Shown in pieces: positions 43,290 to 50,985 of a stretch of 64,000 nt of DNA. The notes under the pieces were generated by a model, which was not told the DNA's origin, searched no databases, and was given only the letters and a program-made list of their open reading frames with translations. This stretch comes from Candidatus Sumerlaea chitinivorans. Lineage in GTDB: Bacteria > Sumerlaeota > Sumerlaeia > Sumerlaeales > Sumerlaeaceae. The translations under genes were made by a program, and so were the position numbers. The DNA lies in the NCBI GenBank assembly GCA_003290465.1, contig CP030759.1:2802572-2866571 (forward strand), in the 5' to 3' direction. The first letter of the stretch is position 1, and each line of letters starts with the position of its first letter.

Positions 43290-43740
43290 GATTTTCCTCC
43301 TCGAGATACCTGTACCCGCTGAAGTCGGCGCCGCGAACAACCTTCCAAATAGGCACTTGGCGTTTGAGTTCAGTGATGAGGGCAGCACACGCCTCAAAGG
43401 CCGCTTGGCGATGGAGCGCGCTTACCGCGATGTAGACCGCAGGTTCTCCCACCGCTACGAATCCCGTGCGATGCGCACATGCAGCTCGCAGGAGATTGTA
43501 CCGAGAAGCCACGTCCCGCACCACTTTCTGAAGTTCGCGCTCGGCAAGGGTCGCATGCCATTCGTACTCCAAACCCTCGATAGGCTTGCCGTTTTCCAGC
43601 GGACGCACAATGCCAGCAAATGTTACGACGGCACCCTCACCAGCGCCACGGACAAAAGTGTCGAGCTCTTCTGGCTGAATTGCGACGCCCGGCCGCAGAA
43701 GCACAGCGAAGATTTGCGGCAAATCGTGGGCTCTATCCAT
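43276..43740 (-). CDS. moaE: molybdopterin synthase catalytic subunit MoaE
   Basis: 154 residues with GAVVTFAGIVRPLENG, LEYEWHATLAEREL, HRTGFVAVGEPAVYIAVSALHRQAAFEAC and the lysine-containing VPIWKVVRG near the C-terminus, as in MoaE. With MoaD it inserts two sulfurs into precursor Z to make molybdopterin. It starts four bases after the moaD stop with GGAGGG as RBS. The usual YEAY motif reads YEWH here, a conservative change in the substrate loop. Confidence 0.95.
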   Translation of the reverse strand: MDRAHDLPQIFAVLLRPGVAIQPEELDTFVRGAGEGAVVTFAGIVRPLENGKPIEGLEYEWHATLAERELQKVVRDVASRYNLLRAACAHRTGFVAVGEPAVYIAVSALHRQAAFEACAALITELKRQVPIWKVVRGADFSGYRYLEEENHAIH

Positions 43741-43744
43741 TCAC

Positions 43745-43993
43745 TTACCCTCCGCTGAAGGGTGGCATGAGATCCACCACATCACCGTCCGCAAGTTGAG
43801 CTGTAGGTTCACAATACTCGTCGTTGCGAGCATAAAGCAAGGAGTTCTTGTAGTGCACCAGCTCGGGGTAGCGCGCCACCAGACGACAGACCAAATCCTG
43901 CACCGTAGCGCCGGGGGTGTCCATCACATGCTCCTCGTGGGATCGGCCCGTGATTTCGCGAAGCTTCTGGTAATAGCGCACCACGATGTTCAT
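43745..43993 (-). CDS. moaD: molybdopterin synthase sulfur carrier subunit MoaD
   Basis: 82 residues with the beta-grasp fold pattern: MNIVVRYYQKLREITGRSHEE, then NDEYCEPTAQLADGDVVDLMPPFSGG. The C-terminal Gly-Gly, needed for thiocarboxylation, is present. The start ATG overlaps the upstream DUF116 gene's TGA. Directly followed by moaE. The sulfur could come from the cysteine desulfurase encoded at 13373 (inference). Confidence 0.93.
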   Translation of the reverse strand: MNIVVRYYQKLREITGRSHEEHVMDTPGATVQDLVCRLVARYPELVHYKNSLLYARNDEYCEPTAQLADGDVVDLMPPFSGG

Positions 43994-44880
43994 GCAAGGA
44001 GTTCCTTCTCTGTGGTGGAGGGAGGAGGGGCCTCGCACACCTCTGTCTTGGACGTCGGGGATTGACATGGTGCCAGCCCGAGCTGTTTGCGAAACACAAC
44101 AACCGCCTCGCGGAGTTCCTCGAGATCAATGAATGCGCCTTTGCACGGTCCGATCGGCCGCTTGTTCGCAATGCCAAGGACGGGCAGACGGTGTCCGACA
44201 TCGCGAATTCCCGTCAGCAAATCACGTTCGCAAGCGATACCAATGATCGCAGCAGGCTTTGCTTGCACAATTTTCTGGCGGGCAAGCGCACCGTTGGGCG
44301 CCACGTAGAAGTCGCAATCGTACTCGCGCAGCAGGGCGCGAATCTCATCCACGTTGGCGCGCTCGAGGCAGCGCGGAGCCAAGCAAAGGATGCGCCCCTC
44401 CGCCGCGAGAGCTCGGCGCTTGCGCGAAAACTCATTGTGGATTTCCACAAGGGAGTAACCCAGCCGATCTTTTGAGATACCAAATAGCCGAGCAAATCTC
44501 TCTACCCAGCCAAAGTGCAAGAACCACTGATGGACGATTTGCTCAGCCCATGAAGAGGGCTGACGAAGCAAAAGCGCGATGGCGACTGCGCCGAGGTGCC
44601 CGAAGTAGAGCACGCTGCAGACTCCCCACAAGTACCATGCGGCGCTACCCAAGAATGGATGGAGGGAGTTAAGCCTTAGCTCCACGAGCCAAATGGCACC
44701 TGCGGCCAGCGCAGCAATCGAGGCTCCCAACCCAGCGGCCATCGCAAGGAATAGCCGCTTGGGTTCGCGGATGAAACCTTCATGCGTGTCGACATTGCCG
44801 TCCCATCCGTACCATTCATGGCCGAGTTTTCGGTCCGTAAGATTCTGCTCGTAATTTTGTGGTTCTGGCGTGATGGGCAT
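43990..44880 (-). CDS. DUF116-like membrane-associated protein
   Basis: About 296 residues from ATG 44880. Two to three hydrophobic segments occur at about 45-115. The C-terminal half follows the DUF116 pattern: ILCLAPRCLERANVDEI, DCDFYVAPNG, IIGIACERDLLTGIRDVG, PVLGIANKRPIGPCKGAFID. Several cysteines expected of DUF116 are kept (APRC, IACE, GPCK) while others are not. Function is unknown. It heads the operon with moaD, moaE, an unknown protein and a Rieske protein, behind a promoter with a Fur-like box, so an iron- or cofactor-related role is likely (inference). Confidence 0.75.
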   Translation of the reverse strand: MPITPEPQNYEQNLTDRKLGHEWYGWDGNVDTHEGFIREPKRLFLAMAAGLGASIAALAAGAIWLVELRLNSLHPFLGSAAWYLWGVCSVLYFGHLGAVAIALLLRQPSSWAEQIVHQWFLHFGWVERFARLFGISKDRLGYSLVEIHNEFSRKRRALAAEGRILCLAPRCLERANVDEIRALLREYDCDFYVAPNGALARQKIVQAKPAAIIGIACERDLLTGIRDVGHRLPVLGIANKRPIGPCKGAFIDLEELREAVVVFRKQLGLAPCQSPTSKTEVCEAPPPSTTEKELLA

Positions 44881-44923
44881 GATATATGGTACTAAATTGC
44901 TCCCCAATTTCTCATTCACGCTT

Positions 44924-44953
44924 ATTATGATACATAAGGCGCGCGCTCGACAA
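44924..44953 (-). promoter_or_regulatory. sigma70-type promoter of the DUF116-moaDE operon
   Basis: On the minus strand, -35 TTGTCG (44948-44953) and -10 CATAAT (44924-44929) are separated by 18 bases. The predicted start is near 44917, about 37 bases before ATG 44880. It overlaps the Fur-like box at 44949-44967. Confidence 0.6.
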
Positions 44954-44967
44954 TGAGAATCATTCGC
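44949..44967. promoter_or_regulatory. Fur-box-like operator
   Basis: GACAATGAGAATCATTCGC matches the classical 19-base Fur box GATAATGATAATCATTATC at 15 of 19 positions and has the palindromic core AATGA-GAA-TCATT. It overlaps the -35 element of the operon promoter, where iron-bound Fur would block transcription. Confidence 0.55.
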
Positions 44968-45178
44968 CACCCAAGTCGCCCCAGTGGTTTTTCCACGGCA
45001 TTTGAGGAGAATGGCTGGAAAAACGATTCAGGCTTTCTTGGATGTGTTTAGGGAAAGCGGGATATCAAGCGAAGCCAGAAGCTGGTGAGCAGGCGCGGGA
45101 GATGGCTCCGGAACATCGCTTATTACACAACGGAGGGAAATGAGCGACAGGCAATGACCTACGGACAGAGCTCCTAAA

Positions 45179-45220
45179 AATTGCCGCTGGCGCGGCCCGG
45201 TGCGAAGGCCGCGCCAGCGG
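45179..45220 (-). terminator. strong intrinsic terminator
   Basis: CCGCTGGCGCGGCC (45184-45197) and GGCCGCGCCAGCGG (45207-45220) form a perfect 14-bp stem with a 9-base loop. On the minus strand it is followed by CAATTTTTA. It lies 21 bases after the stop of the secreted protein gene at 45242-46033. Confidence 0.9.
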
Positions 45221-45241
45221 GTGGGAGGGGTAAGGGGCCGC

Positions 45242-46033
45242 CTACTTGAGTTTTTCGGCGAGCTCTGTGGGGGAAAGTCTTTGGGCAATTTGCATCAGTG
45301 GCGTGCCTTTCGAGTCGTAGACATTCATGATCCCGGCCCGAAAGACACCCAACTGATACGCCAACTTGTTTTTCTCCATAAAGTTGAGCCGCACGAGCAC
45401 ATACTTCTCGCGCAGAACCTGGGTGACAACGGGGTCCGCAAACACTTGTTCGTAGTAATCACTCGACTTGCTGCCTGGCATATAGAAGAAGAGAAGAATT
45501 CGCTTTCCCGTCTGGGCGGCGCTTTGACGCGCCGCTTCAATGGTCGGGAACCACTGCAATCCACTTGCAACAGGAGCGGTGGTCGCGCGTGTTAAAGCGG
45601 GTGGCAGCGCCGAAGGAGCTGCGATGTTGCGGCCGAGGCGGAGCACGTTGTTTTTGCTTCCAAGGCCATTGTCGACTCGATCCATGTTGAGCGGGTCCAG
45701 CACCCACTCCGTACCCTCCTCGACGAACTTATACTCGTGGATGCCCTCCGGGAGGTTGATCGTTGTGTAGAACAGGTTGCCGTAACGTTGCATTTCGTCT
45801 TTGTTGGTGGCCCAATCGTTGAAGCTACCGGCGAGGAACACTCGGCTTGCCGCGGACTGGTATTTGAAAGTGACCTGATACGTCCCGTCGGGTTGCGGTT
45901 TTACATCAACCGAGGGAGGTGGTGTGTAAGCGGGAGCAGCGCTTTGCGCGAGCAGATGTACTGACAACGAGAGCGTAACGATAACAACAATCGCCGCGCG
46001 CCACGAGAATTTAGCATCACCGCACATTCTCAT
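45242..46033 (-). CDS. secreted protein: CBM48-like domain plus CXXC-less thioredoxin-like domain
   Basis: 263 residues. A signal peptide (about 1-30) is followed by a glycogen-binding (AMPK/CBM48) E-set domain: RVFLAGSFNDWATNKDEM, INLPEGIHEYKFVEEGTEWVLD, DNGLGSKNNVLRL. Residues about 155-263 are a thioredoxin-like domain (GKRILLFFYMPGSKSSDYYEQVF, YVLVRLNFMEKNKLAY, FRAGIMNVYDSKG) in which the usual WCxxC is replaced by PGSKSSDY, so it cannot act as a dithiol redox enzyme. The same C-terminal module ends the proteins encoded at 46227 and 47810. The strong terminator at 45179-45220 follows. Confidence 0.85.
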   Translation of the reverse strand: MRMCGDAKFSWRAAIVVIVTLSLSVHLLAQSAAPAYTPPPSVDVKPQPDGTYQVTFKYQSAASRVFLAGSFNDWATNKDEMQRYGNLFYTTINLPEGIHEYKFVEEGTEWVLDPLNMDRVDNGLGSKNNVLRLGRNIAAPSALPPALTRATTAPVASGLQWFPTIEAARQSAAQTGKRILLFFYMPGSKSSDYYEQVFADPVVTQVLREKYVLVRLNFMEKNKLAYQLGVFRAGIMNVYDSKGTPLMQIAQRLSPTELAEKLK

Positions 46034-46079
46034 TTGGGTGCCACTCCCTCAGTGTGTTGGAACGATCTAAATAGGAGCT

Positions 46080-46128
46080 GCAGCGCTTTGGTCAACAACT
46101 TTTTTCAAAAAAATGCACAAAGCGCTGC
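46080..46128. repeat. 11-bp inverted repeat, possible operator or terminator
   Basis: GCAGCGCTTTG (46080-46090) and CAAAGCGCTGC (46118-46128) are perfect inverted copies around a 27-base centre that contains its own TTTTTTCAAAAAA palindrome. On the minus strand the left copy lies just after TTGACC, a plausible -35 for the gene starting at 46033, so it may be an operator. It could also end transcription of the gene at 46227-47054. Confidence 0.45.
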
Positions 46129-46226
46129 TCGACACTCGCTCGGAAATACCTCCGTTTGTGCTCAAGTCTATACCGGGCTAAGCCCACCTCCTGACCCCGT
46201 ACCTAACAAAAATATCAAGGTTGGAC

Positions 46227-47054
46227 TCAGTTGCCTTGCAAACGCTTCGCGAGTTCCGAAGCGGGTAGATGCTCGGTGATTTGCCCAAGCGGGTTTCCTT
46301 GCGCATCATAGAGATTGATTGTTCCCGCGCGAAATACTTGAAGGCGAAACGCGAGCTCCCGCTGTTCAACGAAATTCAGCCTCACTGCCACAAATCGCTC
46401 CGCGAGAACCTTCCGCACGAGTGGATCTTCAAATGTTTTGTCGTAAAGCAGGGAACGCTCGTTAGTCGAAGCGTGGAAAAACAACAGAATTCCCTTACCG
46501 GTGCGTTGCGCTTCTGCACGCGCTTCCTCAATCGAGGACAACCAGTGGACCGAGGGTGCGGCAGAACTCGCAGGCGTTTCGGCGGCAACCTCTGAAGCTG
46601 GAGAAGGTGGAGCGAAATTACCTGCAAGGCTGCTTTGTCCCAAGGGATGGGTCGTCCAGCGAACAAGCACCCCCTGCAGCGCTTCTGGCCTGATTCCGCT
46701 TGCGACGCTCAGCGTGAGTCCCTGATCACCACCTAAACTGAAGTCGTAACTTCCTACCAGGTACCAGTCAAAACCATCCGCGGTTGTACGCGATGTCGTT
46801 GGGCTCAGCTCTCCTGCATCCTCTGCTCCACGGTGTCGAACCACATACTTTAGCGGTTGGGGCGAAACCGTGCGGCCAAATGCAACGTAGAGGTAATAAC
46901 GCCCCTCTTGTGGTAGAAAAGGTGAGATCTGAATGGAGCGCACCTCACTGCCGCTTTCAGCAGCATTCAAGGGCGTACCGACCAGACACGAAACTGCAGA
47001 CATGAGACCACTGAAGAAGGCGACTTTCCGATATCCCGCGCAAGGACTTTTCAC
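46227..47054 (-). CDS. secreted protein: golvesin-like domain plus CXXC-less thioredoxin-like domain
   Basis: 275 residues, GTG start with AAGGAG seven bases upstream. After a signal peptide (about 1-31), residues 35-140 form a beta-sandwich related to golvesin modules (EGRYYLYVAFGRTVSPQPLKYVVRHRG, DWYLVGSYDFSLGGDQGLTL). After a Pro/Ala/Ser linker comes the shared thioredoxin-like tail: GKGILLFFHASTNERSLLYDK, FVAVRLNFVEQRELAFRLQVFRAGT, NLYDAQGNPLGQI. The redox cysteines are absent (HASTNERS replaces the WCxxC site). Paralogous to 45242-46033 and 47810-48829. Confidence 0.8.
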   Translation of the reverse strand: MKSPCAGYRKVAFFSGLMSAVSCLVGTPLNAAESGSEVRSIQISPFLPQEGRYYLYVAFGRTVSPQPLKYVVRHRGAEDAGELSPTTSRTTADGFDWYLVGSYDFSLGGDQGLTLSVASGIRPEALQGVLVRWTTHPLGQSSLAGNFAPPSPASEVAAETPASSAAPSVHWLSSIEEARAEAQRTGKGILLFFHASTNERSLLYDKTFEDPLVRKVLAERFVAVRLNFVEQRELAFRLQVFRAGTINLYDAQGNPLGQITEHLPASELAKRLQGN

Positions 47055-47238
47055 ACTTTTTCTCCTTCCAGCCCTCTATATTTTTCACTACAGAACATAA
47101 TGCATGTGTTTTGTAAACAGAAAAATGTATTAGGAGTCATTTATCCAGGCAGGCGACGCAGTAGCTGGCTCTTACTGATAATGGTTGGGTGATGGATTGG
47201 GGTTGCGTTTTCCGTAGAATGAGGCAAACGATGGGCCC

Positions 47239-47568
47239 ATGTATCTTGCGAAAGTCCTCGGAAAGGTGATTTCCACGGATAAGTATCCTGCCTACGAGCA
47301 CAAGAAACTGCTCGTGGTGCAGCGACTTGGGCTCGATCGCAAACCTTCAGGTCTTCCCACAGTGGCGATTGACTATGTGGGTGCTGGCGAAGGTGACATC
47401 GTGCTGGTGGGGGCGGCGCCGGGGCTTGCTTCAACGGTTTTCAAGGTGCCAAAAGCACCTATCCGCGAGCTCATCATGGGAGTTGTCGATCGCGTGGACA
47501 TTCCCGGCCAGGAGCCCTTTGGCCATAGCCTGCCTTCTTCATCGTTGAAGTCCTCTCCCTCGCAGTAG
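47239..47568 (+). CDS. EutN/CcmL-family microcompartment vertex protein
   Basis: 109 residues. MYLAKVLGKVISTDKYPAYE, KLLVVQRLGLD, TVAIDYVGAGEGDIVLVGAA and ELIMGVVDRVD follow the EutN/CcmL/CsoS4 pattern of pentamers that cap the vertices of bacterial microcompartments. The last 20 residues (PGQEPFGHSLPSSSLKSSPS) are an extra tail. No shell hexamer (BMC-H/T) or signature enzyme is in the window, so this is an orphan copy between two secreted-protein genes on the other strand. It could serve a remote microcompartment or have another role. Confidence 0.85.
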   Translation: MYLAKVLGKVISTDKYPAYEHKKLLVVQRLGLDRKPSGLPTVAIDYVGAGEGDIVLVGAAPGLASTVFKVPKAPIRELIMGVVDRVDIPGQEPFGHSLPSSSLKSSPSQ

Positions 47569-47809
47569 GCTGCTGCTACGGACGTCGCGGGCTTCACCGT
47601 GGTTCCGCAAGCCCCTCCGAAGTATGGCAGAATAAAACAAGAATGACCAGCGCGGTGCTCACAAACAATAAGCAACGAGAACATGCAGGCTCGTGTTTGT
47701 GGGCTGAAGCCGAACTCGCAATGAGAGTCTTTACCCACGGCCTTCCACAGGGCCCGCAAAACAAGCTTTCGGCAAAACCCCCGCACCTCGACTTGGCTGC
47801 GGCTACAAG

Positions 47810-48829
47810 TTACTGGAGACGTACTGCAAGCTGAGCAGCCGACAATTTATCGCTGATCTGCCCCAGCGGATTCCCCTGCGCATCGTAAAGGTTGATTGTA
47901 CCAGCTTTGAAAACTCCTAAGCTGTAGCCCACCTGTGGCTGCTCGGCGAAGTTGATGCGCACAAGTACGTACTTGTCGCGCAAAATCGGCTGAATCGTTG
48001 GGTCTCCAAAAATTTCCTCGAAGTACTTGGAGCGTTCGCTGCCCGGACTGTAGAAGAAAAGCAGGATGCGCTTGTTTTCTTTTGCGGCCACCGCCTGTGC
48101 ATCAGGAATGGACTCGTACCACTTTAGGCTTCCCCCGCCAGCGGGCGACACAACAATTGGCGGGGGCAGATTGGTGCCGGTTTTGCTTGGGGTCACGGTA
48201 GGTAGCGGAGCGGTGCCTGTCTCCTCGATCGGCTTGGCCGAAAAACGAACCGCATCAGCGTACACTTGTCCATTGTTTCGTGGGTCGACAGGCTTGACGT
48301 TTTCGTCGGTGCGCAATTCGACATACTGGTCTTCTCCCGGCGAAAAATCGTAGTCGCCTAAGGGGACCCAAATGTTGGCGTTACTGATGCCGCTGGCGCC
48401 CCAGCCGTCTTGGGACACCTCTTTCGTCTCAGTGCCTTTCGCGTGCTTGATGATATATTTCACGGGCGTTGCGTTCGCGGCGCGCGGCCATGTCGCGTAG
48501 ACGTAGTAATGACCCGGCTTATCGAAGTTCGGAATGAAGCGGGCGACAGCCGGTTTGGCGTTGACGCTCGTGGTCGGCGCGGAGGGGGTACCTGCGGAGA
48601 ACAGATACTTGCGGCTGCCACACACATTGCCGTCCGTACATCCGGGCGCCGAACTTTTAGCTGTTGCGGCCGGCGTGCGGCTATCCATCCACGCCCCCTC
48701 AATTTCCTTATACTTCTCGAAGTTCTTTCCTTCCTTCTGCGTTTCAATAATCAAGTCTTGCGCAAAAAGCACTGACCCAAGAGCAAAGACACAACTACAA
48801 GCAATACCCCTCCACAACGTACGCACCAT
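47810..48829 (-). CDS. secreted protein: golvesin-like domain plus CXXC-less thioredoxin-like domain (long form)
   Basis: 339 residues from ATG 48829, fixed by AGGAGAGGG seven bases upstream. Signal peptide to about residue 24. Residues about 30-215 hold a full golvesin-like domain with insertions, including GHYYVYATWPRAANATPVKY, WVPLGDYDFSPGEDQYVEL and QVYADAVRFSAKP; two cysteines (PGC, NVC) may form a disulfide. The thioredoxin-like tail reads NKRILLFFYSPGSERSKYFEE, YVLVRINFAEQPQVGYSLGVFKAGT, NLYDAQGNPLGQI, again without redox cysteines. This is the longest of the three paralogs. Confidence 0.85.
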   Translation of the reverse strand: MVRTLWRGIACSCVFALGSVLFAQDLIIETQKEGKNFEKYKEIEGAWMDSRTPAATAKSSAPGCTDGNVCGSRKYLFSAGTPSAPTTSVNAKPAVARFIPNFDKPGHYYVYATWPRAANATPVKYIIKHAKGTETKEVSQDGWGASGISNANIWVPLGDYDFSPGEDQYVELRTDENVKPVDPRNNGQVYADAVRFSAKPIEETGTAPLPTVTPSKTGTNLPPPIVVSPAGGGSLKWYESIPDAQAVAAKENKRILLFFYSPGSERSKYFEEIFGDPTIQPILRDKYVLVRINFAEQPQVGYSLGVFKAGTINLYDAQGNPLGQISDKLSAAQLAVRLQ

Positions 48830-49001
48830 GCAAGTACCCTCTCCTTCTGCAATCACACCCAGCTTTCCTTGTGCTCCCAGCTGCATGTTGAACTTGGATT
48901 TAGGGCGCTTTTGAATGCAAGTCATTTTTCACTTGTTTTTCAAGCGGACTTCGTTCGCTTGACATGCTCGCAAGAATGACTGCTGAGTGCCAAACTGACT
49001 T

Positions 49002-49997
49002 ATGAAAATAATCGAAACGATCAATCTTTCGAAAGTATATACCCACGACTTCATTGACGTGGAGCATGGTCGCCTGAAGTTTAATTTTTTCCGCCGAACG
49101 GTGGCCTTGGAGAAGCTCAATCTCGAAGTGCGCGAGGGAGAGATCTTCGGGCTTCTGGGGCCAAATGGTGCTGGCAAATCCACGACCATCAAAATTCTCA
49201 TGGGGCTCATTTTCCCCACGGGGGGAAGCGCCCGCATCATGGAAAAGCCGCTCGGCGATAAGACCGTCAAAGCTCAAATTGGCTTTTTGCCGGAAAACCC
49301 CTTCTTTTACGATTACTTGAAGGGTGAAGAGTTTCTGGACTACTACGGCCAGCTCTACGGCATGCCGAAGGCCTTGCGGCGCAAGCGAATCCCTGAGCTC
49401 TTCGAGCTCGTTGGCTTGCCGGATCATGCGCCGAACCTTCCGCTCAAAGGCTACTCCAAGGGGATGCTTCAGCGCATCGGCCTTGCTCAGGCGCTGCTGA
49501 ACGATCCCAAACTTGTCGTGCTCGATGAGCCACAATCGGGGCTCGATCCTCTCGGCCGGAAAGAAATTCGCGACATCATCCTGCGGCTGAAAGAGACGGG
49601 CAAGACGGTGTTCTTCTCGTCGCACATCCTTTCGGACGCCGAGCTCATCTGTGACCGAGTTGCCATTGTCAACCGCGGGCGCTTGGTCGCAATGGGCGAG
49701 CTTAGCCACCTTCTGAGCCCGAAGATCAAAGAGTACGAAGTGGTGGTTTCTGGCCTTTCGCGAGAGAGCCTCAACCAGCTCGAGCAGCACGCGCGCAAGT
49801 ATATCGATCGTGAACGCGACGTGCTCATGATCTTTGATAAAGAAGATGACGTGAAGGAGGTCCTGCGCCGCGTGGTCGCAGAAAATGCAACACTTGTGTC
49901 GTTGACGCCGCGCAAAGAAACACTCGAAGAGTACTTCATTCGGGAGGTCGCGCGTACGAATCCCTCACCGAGCAACCCTCAGGAGGTGAAACAATGA
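49002..49997 (+). CDS. ABC transporter ATP-binding protein (ABC-2 type)
   Basis: 331 residues. Walker A GPNGAGKST, Q-loop region QIGFLPENPFFYDYL, signature YSKGMLQRIGLAQAL, Walker B KLVVLDEPQSGLDP and H-loop SSHILSD are all intact. An insertion near the N-terminus (DVEHGRLKFNFFRR) is typical of CcmA/NatA-like exporters in this subfamily. The C-terminal 90 residues form the extra regulatory domain common in ABC-2 ATPases. It overlaps the permease gene by four bases. The substrate is unknown. Confidence 0.93.
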   Translation: MKIIETINLSKVYTHDFIDVEHGRLKFNFFRRTVALEKLNLEVREGEIFGLLGPNGAGKSTTIKILMGLIFPTGGSARIMEKPLGDKTVKAQIGFLPENPFFYDYLKGEEFLDYYGQLYGMPKALRRKRIPELFELVGLPDHAPNLPLKGYSKGMLQRIGLAQALLNDPKLVVLDEPQSGLDPLGRKEIRDIILRLKETGKTVFFSSHILSDAELICDRVAIVNRGRLVAMGELSHLLSPKIKEYEVVVSGLSRESLNQLEQHARKYIDRERDVLMIFDKEDDVKEVLRRVVAENATLVSLTPRKETLEEYFIREVARTNPSPSNPQEVKQ

Positions 49998-50983
49998 GCA
50001 AGGTGCTCGCGATCGCCCTCAATACCTTTAAGGAAGCCGTCCGCAATAAGATCCTCTACTTCCTACTGATTTTCGCCCTGCTCATCATGGGCTTTTCGGG
50101 GGTAATAAGCGACCTTTCCATCGCTGCCCCCGAGAAACTGATCAAGGACCTTGGTCTTGCTTCGATTGATTTCTTTGGCTTCCTCATCGCCGTATTTGTC
50201 GGCGTTTACCTCGTTTACAACGAGTTGGACAAGAAAACCATCTACACCATCGTCTCCAAGCCCATCGACCGCTATCAGTTCATTCTCGGCAAGTACTTTG
50301 GGCTGCTCATCACAATCTACGTCAACATGCTCATCATGAGCATCTTCTTCTTCGCGGTGCTTTATTTCCGCGATGCCACCGATTTCGACAAGGTGATGAA
50401 AGCCATTTACGTGGAGGTTTCGCCCGGCAAGTGGGAGCCTGTGGGAGGCGGGAACCCACAGGTGCTCTACTACATGTACCATCTGAAGCAGTTTGGCTTA
50501 GCAATACTCAAAGGGATTGCCACCGTCTTCGGCTACTGGGAGCCGCTCACGCATCATCTCATGCGGGTGATTGGGATGAGTGCGCTCGGGCTGGCCATCA
50601 TTACGGCGTTCGCAATCCTCTACTCGACCTTCTCCACGCCTACGCTCAGCGCGGTCTTCACCTTCCTCACTTGGGTCATCGGTAGCCTGTGTGAAGACAT
50701 TTTGCGCTATGCGGATCGCCTCGCCCAAAAAGTAGGGGGAGTGGAGAACCTCGTTGGGCCGGACCTCATGAAATATTACTTCGCTCAAGTCGCGATGCAC
50801 ATTGTGCCCAACCTTGCGCTTTTCGATAAACGAACGGAAGCGATCTATGGGCCGTGGGATGTGAGTACCCCAAACATCCACCATGTGCCAATAGACTGGG
50901 TCAGCATCGTCTACGGCTTGGTCTACATCGCAGGCGTTTTGACTCTCGCTTCCATGATTTTCAACCGGCGGAACTTTAAATAG
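49994..50983 (+). CDS. ABC-2 family permease
   Basis: 329 residues with about six hydrophobic segments. It starts MSKVLAIALNTFKEAVRNKILYF, the usual amphipathic entry helix of ABC-2 permeases. A large loop (about 120-165) contains FDKVMKAIYVEVSPGKWEPVG. It partners the ATPase encoded just upstream, overlapping by four bases (ATGA). The transporter's cargo is unknown; the third gene of the operon starts two bases after this one ends. Confidence 0.88.
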   Translation: MSKVLAIALNTFKEAVRNKILYFLLIFALLIMGFSGVISDLSIAAPEKLIKDLGLASIDFFGFLIAVFVGVYLVYNELDKKTIYTIVSKPIDRYQFILGKYFGLLITIYVNMLIMSIFFFAVLYFRDATDFDKVMKAIYVEVSPGKWEPVGGGNPQVLYYMYHLKQFGLAILKGIATVFGYWEPLTHHLMRVIGMSALGLAIITAFAILYSTFSTPTLSAVFTFLTWVIGSLCEDILRYADRLAQKVGGVENLVGPDLMKYYFAQVAMHIVPNLALFDKRTEAIYGPWDVSTPNIHHVPIDWVSIVYGLVYIAGVLTLASMIFNRRNFK

Positions 50984-50985
50984 CG

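Noticed and set aside
48900-49790. 296-residue minus-strand frame
   Set aside because: Antisense to the ABC ATPase gene with all its motifs; no recognisable protein features.
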